From contig CP077641.1 in NCBI GenBank assembly GCA_019056435.1, positions 2,728,001 to 2,792,000 of the forward strand: DNA of 64,000 nt, read 5' to 3'. Shown in pieces: positions 58,197 to 64,000 of the stretch; position 1 is the first letter of the stretch, and the number at the start of each line of letters is the position of its first letter. The notes below the pieces were generated by a model. The model was not told the DNA's origin, searched no databases, and saw nothing but the letters and a program-made list of their open reading frames with translations. The stretch comes from Stutzerimonas stutzeri (GTDB lineage Bacteria; Pseudomonadota; Gammaproteobacteria; Pseudomonadales; Pseudomonadaceae). The position numbers and the translations under genes are program-made.

Positions 58197-59360
58197 ATGA
58201 ACCCGAACAAGACCGAAGAGCTGAGCTTCATCCGCGAAGGCGTGCGCGCCCTCTGCGCCGAATTTCCCGCCGAATACTGGCGCAAGATCGATGAGGAAAA
58301 GGGCTTCCCGGAAGCCTTCGTCACCGCCATGACCGAGGCCGGCTGGCTCTCGGCGATGATTCCGGAAGAATACGGCGGCTCCGGCCTGGGTCTGGCCGAG
58401 GCCTCGGTGATTCTCGAGGAGGTCAACCGTTGCGGCGGCAACTCCGGGACCATCCACGGGCAGATGTACAACATGTTCACCCTGCTCAGAAACGGCAGCG
58501 AGGAGCAGAAACGCTACTACCTGCCGAAGCTGGCGAGCGGCGAGCTGCGCCTGCAGTCCATGGGCGTCACCGAGCCGACCACCGGCACCGACACCACCAA
58601 GATCAAGACCACCGCCGTGCGCCAGGGCGACAAGTACGTGATCAACGGGCAGAAGGTATGGATCTCGCGCATCCAGCACTCGGACCTGATGATCCTGCTG
58701 GCACGCACCACGCCGCTGGCCGAGGTGCAGCGCAAGTCCGAGGGCATGTCGATCTTCCTCGTCGACCTGCGCGAGGCCATCGGCAACGGCCTGACCGTGC
58801 AGCCGATCGCCAACATGGTCAACCACGAGACCAACGAGCTGTTCTTCGACAACCTGGAGATTCCCGCCAGTAGCCTGATTGGCGAGGAGGGCAAGGGCTT
58901 TCGCTACATCCTCGACGGTCTGAATGCCGAGCGCACGCTGATCGCCGCCGAGTGCATCGGCGATGGCCGCTGGTTCGTCGAGAAGTCCGCGCAGTATGCC
59001 CGCGACCGTGTGGTATTCGGCCGGCCCATCGGGCAGAACCAGGGCGTGCAGTTCCCCATCGCCGAAGCGCATATCGAGATCGAGGCCGCGGACCTGATGC
59101 GCTGGCGCGCCTGCGACGAGTATGACGCCGGGCGCAATGCCGGGGCGGCCGCCAACATGGCCAAGTACCTGGCGGCCAAGGCCAGCTGGGAGGCGGCCAA
59201 CGCCTGCCTGCAGACCCACGGCGGCTTCGGCTTCGCCAACGAATACGACGTCGAGCGCAAGTTCCGCGAGACGCGGCTGTACCAGGTGGCGCCGATCTCC
59301 ACCAACCTGATCCTGTCATACGTGGCCGAGCACTTGCTCGAGCTGCCGCGTTCGTTTTAA
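58197..59360 (+). CDS. Acyl-CoA dehydrogenase of the itaconate locus
   Basis: A 387-residue flavoprotein. The FAD-binding and signature regions are LQSMGVTEPTTGTDTTKIKT and, at the C-terminal end, QTHGGFGFANEYDVERKFRE. Its place between ich and the VOC gene matches PA0879 as I recall it. It is not needed for the core itaconate pathway. It may act on a related branched acyl-CoA such as methylsuccinyl-CoA, but this is inference. It has a GAGG-like ribosome binding site. Confidence 0.9.
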   Translation: MNPNKTEELSFIREGVRALCAEFPAEYWRKIDEEKGFPEAFVTAMTEAGWLSAMIPEEYGGSGLGLAEASVILEEVNRCGGNSGTIHGQMYNMFTLLRNGSEEQKRYYLPKLASGELRLQSMGVTEPTTGTDTTKIKTTAVRQGDKYVINGQKVWISRIQHSDLMILLARTTPLAEVQRKSEGMSIFLVDLREAIGNGLTVQPIANMVNHETNELFFDNLEIPASSLIGEEGKGFRYILDGLNAERTLIAAECIGDGRWFVEKSAQYARDRVVFGRPIGQNQGVQFPIAEAHIEIEAADLMRWRACDEYDAGRNAGAAANMAKYLAAKASWEAANACLQTHGGFGFANEYDVERKFRETRLYQVAPISTNLILSYVAEHLLELPRSF

Positions 59361-59370
59361 CGGAGCCAGA

Positions 59371-59456
59371 CGTAGGGTGGAAACGGCGAAGCCTTTTCCA
59401 CGCATATCGAACAGGCGACACGGGTGGTGGAAATGCTCGCGATTTCCACCCCTACG
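59371..59456. repeat. GTAGGGTGGA palindromic repeat, copy A
   Basis: An 86-base element bounded by CGTAGGGTGGAAA and TTTCCACCCCTACG. It shares its internal sequence ACGGCGAAGCCTT with copy B at 61229-61330. It occupies the gap between the acyl-CoA dehydrogenase and VOC genes inside the operon and would fold into a long hairpin in the mRNA. Confidence 0.85.
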
Positions 59457-59473
59457 AAAAAGGGAAGTGCGTC

Positions 59474-59878
59474 ATGAATATCAGCCATCTCGACCACCTG
59501 GTGCTGACCGTCGCCGACCTCGAGGCAACGATCGACTTCTACACCCGCGTGCTCGGCATGCAGGCGGTGACCTTCGGCGAAGGGCGCAAGGCGCTGGTCT
59601 TCGGCAACCAGAAGATCAACCTGCACCAGGCCGGGCGCGAATTCGAGCCCAAGGCCGATCGGCCGACGCCGGGTTCGGCGGACCTCTGCTTTATCGTTGC
59701 CACACCGCTGGCCGAGGTGATCGCCCACCTCCAGGCGCAGCAGGTCGCCATCGTCGAAGGTCCGGTGCAACGCACCGGCGCGACCGGACCGATCCGCTCG
59801 GTGTACCTGCGCGACCCCGACCAGAACCTCATCGAACTGTCCAATCCGTTTGAGAATCCGCTGGAGCCCAACGCATGA
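59474..59878 (+). CDS. VOC-family (glyoxalase-like) protein
   Basis: A 134-residue protein of the vicinal oxygen chelate fold: HLDHLVLTVADLEATIDFYT with metal His near residue 5, and VYLRDPDQNLIELSNPF with the Glu ligand near 125. The family includes dioxygenases, glyoxalases and epimerases; the exact reaction is unknown. Its stop overlaps the start of the PrpD-like gene (ATGA). It corresponds to PA0880 in the P. aeruginosa itaconate locus, from memory. Confidence 0.86.
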   Translation: MNISHLDHLVLTVADLEATIDFYTRVLGMQAVTFGEGRKALVFGNQKINLHQAGREFEPKADRPTPGSADLCFIVATPLAEVIAHLQAQQVAIVEGPVQRTGATGPIRSVYLRDPDQNLIELSNPFENPLEPNA

Positions 59879-61227
59879 GCCAGCACACCCGTGCCCTGAC
59901 CGAATTCCTCGCCGGGCTTGCCTACGAGCAGATCCCCGAACCGGTGCTGGCCCGCACCGAAGACCTCTTTCTCGACTGGCTCGGCTCAGCCCTGGCCAGC
60001 GCCGGCTCGCATCCGATTCCGCTGTTCGAGCGTTACGCGCAGAAGATGGGCCCGGCCAACGGGCCGGCGCGCATTCTGGTCAACGGCCAGAGCAGCTCGG
60101 CCTATTTCGCCGCGCTGGTGAATGCCGCCAGCTCGCACCTGGTGGAGCAGGACGACCTGCACAACAGCTCCGTGCTGCACCCGGCCACGGTGGTGTTTCC
60201 CGCTGCGCTGGCGGCGGCGCAGGATCTCGGCAAGTCCGGCCGCGAGCTGCTGGTGGCCTCGGTGGCCGGCTACGAGGCGGGCATCCGCATCGGCGAGTTC
60301 CTCGGCCGCTCGCATTACCGCATCTTCCACACCACCGCGACGGTCGGCACCCTGGCCGCGGCAGTGGCCGTTGGCAAGCTGATGGATTTCGACCAGCAGC
60401 AGTTCACCCATCTGCTCGGCAGCGCCGGTACGCAAGCGGCGGGGCTGTGGGAGTTTCTCCGTGACGCGGCGGACTCCAAGCAGCTGCACACCGCCAAGGC
60501 GGCTGCCGATGGCCTGCTCGCCGCCTACCTGACCGCCGATGGCCTGACCGGCGCGCAAGACATCCTCGAAGGCGAGCAGGGCATGGCCGCGGGCATGTCC
60601 CGCGATGCCGAGCCGAGCAAGCTGTCCGACCGGCTCGGCAGCCGCTGGGCGCTGGCGGAAACCTCGTTCAAGTTCCACGCCTCCTGCCGGCATACCCACC
60701 CGGCGGCCGATGCGCTGCTGGCGCTGATGCAGCGCGAAGGGCTCGGGGCCGATGACATCGCCTCGGTCACCACCCGCGTGCACCAGGGCGCGATCGACGT
60801 GCTCGGCCGCGTGACGGTGCCGCAGACGGTGCATCAAGCCAAATTCTCCATGGGCACCGTGCTGGGGCTGATCGCCCTGTACGGCAAGGCCGGCCTGACC
60901 GAATTCCACAGCCATGCGCTCAGCGACCCGCGCGTCGGCGAGTTCCGCGAGAAGGTCTCGATGACCCTTTATCCCGAGGTGGACGGCGCCTACCCGGCAC
61001 GCTGGCTCGGTCGCGTCGAAGTGATCACCGCCGATGGCCGCACGCTGCACGGCGCCATCGACGAGCCGAAGGGCGACCCGGGCAACACGCTGAGCCGCGC
61101 CGAGCTGGAGGACAAGTTCCGCCGCCTGGTGCAGTTCTCCGCGGCGCGCAGCGATGACGAGGCGGGCGCGCTGATCGATACGGTCTGGCGCCTGCGCGAG
61201 CTGCAGCGGCTGGACGCGCTGGCCTGA
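59875..61227 (+). CDS. MmgE/PrpD-family protein
   Basis: A 450-residue protein of the 2-methylcitrate dehydratase/cis-aconitate decarboxylase fold (LFLDWLGSALASAGSHP near the start; TSFKFHASCRHTHPAADALL mid-protein). This fold includes cis-aconitate decarboxylase, the enzyme that makes itaconate in animals and fungi. Its presence in an itaconate-degrading operon is therefore notable, but it could act on another C5-C6 acid. It is coupled to the VOC gene. Confidence 0.87.
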   Translation: MSQHTRALTEFLAGLAYEQIPEPVLARTEDLFLDWLGSALASAGSHPIPLFERYAQKMGPANGPARILVNGQSSSAYFAALVNAASSHLVEQDDLHNSSVLHPATVVFPAALAAAQDLGKSGRELLVASVAGYEAGIRIGEFLGRSHYRIFHTTATVGTLAAAVAVGKLMDFDQQQFTHLLGSAGTQAAGLWEFLRDAADSKQLHTAKAAADGLLAAYLTADGLTGAQDILEGEQGMAAGMSRDAEPSKLSDRLGSRWALAETSFKFHASCRHTHPAADALLALMQREGLGADDIASVTTRVHQGAIDVLGRVTVPQTVHQAKFSMGTVLGLIALYGKAGLTEFHSHALSDPRVGEFREKVSMTLYPEVDGAYPARWLGRVEVITADGRTLHGAIDEPKGDPGNTLSRAELEDKFRRLVQFSAARSDDEAGALIDTVWRLRELQRLDALA

Positions 61228-61228
61228 A

Positions 61229-61330
61229 CGTAGGGTGGATGACGGCGAAGCCTTATCCACCAATGTGGCGCCACAGCCCCAGGGGCTGGAACAAACGCGT
61301 GGAAATGGCTTCGGCGATTTCCACCCTACG
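61229..61330. repeat. GTAGGGTGGA palindromic repeat, copy B
   Basis: A 102-base element with ends CGTAGGGTGGAT and TTTCCACCCTACG. It shares ACGGCGAAGCCTT with copy A and the GTGGAAATG and CGATTTCCACC right half. It sits between the PrpD and CoA-transferase genes. Confidence 0.85.
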
Positions 61331-61351
61331 CCGAAATTGCAGGAACCGAAC

Positions 61352-62558
61352 ATGAACGACACCCAAGTCAAACCCCGCCCACTCGATGGCATCACCGTGG
61401 TCAGCCTCGAGCACGCCATCGCCGCGCCGTTCTGCACGCGCCAGCTGGCCGACCTCGGCGCACGGGTGATCAAGATCGAGCGGCCCGGTGCCGGCGACTT
61501 CGCCCGCGGCTACGACGAGCGGGTCGACGGCCTGGCCTCGCATTTCGTCTGGACCAACCGCTCGAAGGAAAGCCTGAGCCTGGACGTGAAGCAGGACGCC
61601 GCCGCCCAGGTCCTTGACCAGCTCTTGGCCAAGGCCGACGTGCTGGTGCAGAACCTGGCTCCGGGCGCGGCCGCGCGGATGGGGGTTGTCCTTCGAGGTG
61701 CTGCACGAGCGCTTTCCGCGGCTGATCGTCTGCGACATCTCCGGCTACGGCGAGGGCGGCCCTTACGAGCAGAAGAAGGCCTATGACCTGCTGATCCAGA
61801 GCGAGGGCGGCTTTCTCTCCGTCACCGGCGGGCCGGGCGAAACCGAGATGGCCAAGGCCGGTTGCTCCATCGCCGATATCGCAGCGGGCATGTACGCCTA
61901 CACCGGTGTGCTCTCGGCGCTGATGCTGCGCGACAAGACGGGCGAGGGCAGCCGCGTCGACGTTTCCATGCTCGAAAGCCTGGTGGAGTGGATGGGCTAC
62001 CCGTTGTACTACGCCTACAAGGGCGCGACGCCGCCGCCGCGTGCGGGCGCCGCTCACGCCACTATCTACCCCTACGGCCCGTTCCCCACTGGTGATGGCG
62101 GCACGGTGATGCTCGGCCTGCAGAACGAGCGTGAGTGGCTGGCGTTCTGCGACAAGGTGCTGCTGCAGCCGGAACTGGCGCAGGACGAGCGCTTCTCCAG
62201 CAACGCCCGGCGTTCGGAGCATCGCACCGAATTGCGTGCACTTATCGTCGAGGCGTTCAGCCACCTGAGCGCCGAAGAGGTGATCGCCCGGCTGGATGCT
62301 GCGCCCATCGCCAATGCGCATGTCAACGACATGGCCGGTGTCTGGGCGCATCCGCAGCTGGAGGCGCGCCAGCGCTGGAGCGAGGTGGACAGCCCGGCCG
62401 GTCGCTTGCCTGCGCTGCTGCCGCCGGGACGCAACAGCGCCTTCGCCCCGCGCATGGATCCGATCCCCGCGCTGGGCCAGCACACCGACAGCCTGCTGGC
62501 CGAGCTGGGTTATGCAACCGAGGACATTCGCCGACTGCATGACCAGGGGGCGGTGTGA
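61352..62558 (+). CDS. ict: Itaconate CoA-transferase, CaiB/BaiF family (frameshift)
   Basis: Repaired length is 401 residues. The start is MNDTQVKPRPLDGITVVSLE. Class III CoA-transferase features include VIKIERPGAGDFARGYD with the catalytic-type Asp near VWTNRSKESLSLDVK, and GYGEGGPYEQKKAYDLLIQ. It activates itaconate to itaconyl-CoA, probably with succinyl-CoA. One extra base in the GGGGG run at 61681-61685 breaks the frame; removing it gives RMGLSFEVLHERFPRLIV. It lies upstream of the lyase gene. Confidence 0.86.
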
Positions 62559-62718
62559 GCCGCCCGATCGGTCGCCGCCTCGCGCTGCTTTGCACGGCAG
62601 GTCGGAGGGCGACCCGTTGCCGCGTTGCGCGGCGACACCGTCTGGCCGCACGCAGGCTTGCGCCTGGATGCCGGGCAATAGCGGGCGCGGCTGCGTCCAC
62701 AGATCAGAAGGGAGCGCC

Positions 62719-63545
62719 ATGAACACAGGCACCATTCGCACGGCACTTTTCGTCCCGGCAACCCGTCCCGAGCGGATTCCCAAGGCGCTGGCCAGCGGCG
62801 CCGATGCGGTCATCGTCGACCTGGAAGATGCCGTTGCCGAACCCCTCAAGGCGCAGGCGCGCGAGCAGCTCGACAGCTTGCTCGCCAGCGATGCGCAAGC
62901 CCGCGTGCTCGTACGCATCAATGCGGCTGGGCACGTCCAGCAGGCCGAAGACCTGAAGCTCTGCGCGGCGCGCGCCGGCGTCATCGGCGTATTGCTGCCC
63001 AAGGCTGAAAGCGCGGCGCAGGTGGCCGTGGCCGCGGCGTCCGGCAAACCCGTCTGGCCGATCATCGAAAGCGCGCGTGGGCTGGCTGCGCTGGGTGAAA
63101 TTGCGGCCGCCGATGGGGTCGAGCGGCTGTCCTTCGGTGCGCTTGACCTGGGCCTGGATCTGGGGCTGGCCAGCGGTACCGCCGCGGCGGAGCGGATACT
63201 CGACCAGGCCCGTTACGGCCTCTTGCTGCAGTCGCGCCTGGCCGGTCTCGCGGCACCGCTCGATAGCGTCTTTCCCGATATCAAGAATCTGCCGGGGCTT
63301 GCCCGGTTCGCCGCCGATGCTCGCGACATGGGCTTCGGCGGGGTGCTCTGTATTCATCCCAGCCAGGTGGCTGTGGTGCACGAAACGCTGATGCCCAGCA
63401 TCGACGAACTGGCCTGGGCGCAACGCGTCCTCAGCGCCGGTGCGTCCGGCGAGGGGTCTTCGTGGTGGACGGAGAAATGGTCGATGCGCCCGTCATCGGC
63501 CGTGCCCGTCGCCTGCTGCAACGTGCCGGGCAAGCGGTCCCCTGA
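62719..63545 (+). CDS. ccl: Citramalyl-CoA lyase, CitE-like (frameshift)
   Basis: Repaired length is 275 residues. GGAG lies just before the ATG. It is a HpcH/HpaI-CitE fold: ALFVPATRPERIPKALASGA, then DAVIVDLEDAVAEPLKAQAR with a metal-binding Asp-Glu, and GFGGVLCIHPSQVAVVHE. It cleaves citramalyl-CoA to pyruvate and acetyl-CoA, the last step of itaconate breakdown. One base is missing from the GGGG run at 63453-63456; repair gives GEGVFVVDGEMVDAPVIGRA and TGA at 63543. Confidence 0.87.

Positions 63546-64000
<455 letters not shown>

Noticed and set aside
59986..63065. Long minus-strand frames opposite the PrpD, CoA-transferase and lyase genes
   Set aside because: No domain features; they mirror genes with clear families and operon order.
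6564..63545. Treating the broken genes as pseudogenes or programmed frameshifts
   Set aside because: The sites are scattered over unrelated genes, mostly in G/C runs, with no slippery heptamer or downstream pseudoknot pattern, and frames are otherwise intact.

Overview
This 64 kb window comes from a high-GC gammaproteobacterial chromosome, very probably the Pseudomonas stutzeri group (Stutzerimonas). From memory, gene content and order match known Pseudomonas blocks: an EAL-CBS-GGDEF protein next to prc, then qor-like, apeB, rluA, minEDC, lpxL, pirin, mlaA and yjcH-actP; a hybrid kinase with yheU beside the three-gene NAGGN osmoprotectant cluster, then pap and a thiolase; fumC-bolA-trhO; and an itaconate-catabolism locus with its LysR regulator. 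No prophage, insertion sequence, CRISPR array, rRNA or tRNA was seen.

Layout. 1-3.9 kb: end of the flagellar cluster (flgJ partial, flgK, flgL). 4.1-8.4 kb: a ComEA-like DNA-binding protein, a YkvA-like membrane protein, a tightly overlapping XRE regulator/unknown/Sel1 trio, and a c-di-GMP protein. 8.4-20 kb: prc, qor-like, apeB, rluA, minEDC, lpxL, pirin, mlaA and a secreted alpha/beta hydrolase. 20-27.7 kb: a GH17 membrane protein, yjcH-actP acetate uptake, an SDR, an MFS exporter and small conserved genes. 27.7-36.9 kb: hybrid histidine kinase plus yheU, the NAGGN operon, a LysR regulator and a divergent DUF1127 protein. 36.9-47.9 kb: mnmC, pap, thiolase, fumC, DUF2059, bolA, trhO, a DsbA-like protein and an ABC exporter. 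48-56 kb: a chemoreceptor, an APC permease, a YdjM-like protein, arfB, an MFS transporter and a DUF2254 protein. 56.1-64 kb: the itaconate locus, running off the right edge inside the TRAP binding-protein gene.

The most important caveat is sequence quality. Seventeen otherwise intact, conserved genes are broken by a total of 21 one- or two-base indels, mostly in runs of G or C. After each repair the reading frame continues to a normal family length. I read these as consensus errors rather than gene decay and annotate each as one gene with the suspected position.

I found no convincing wholly new system. The best leads are the itaconate operon, seeded with two kinds of intergenic palindromic repeat and carrying three genes not needed for the core pathway; the XRE/unknown/Sel1 trio; an inverted DnaA-box pair far from any recognisable origin; hairpins in both spacers of the NAGGN operon; and an imperfect dyad upstream of yjcH-actP.
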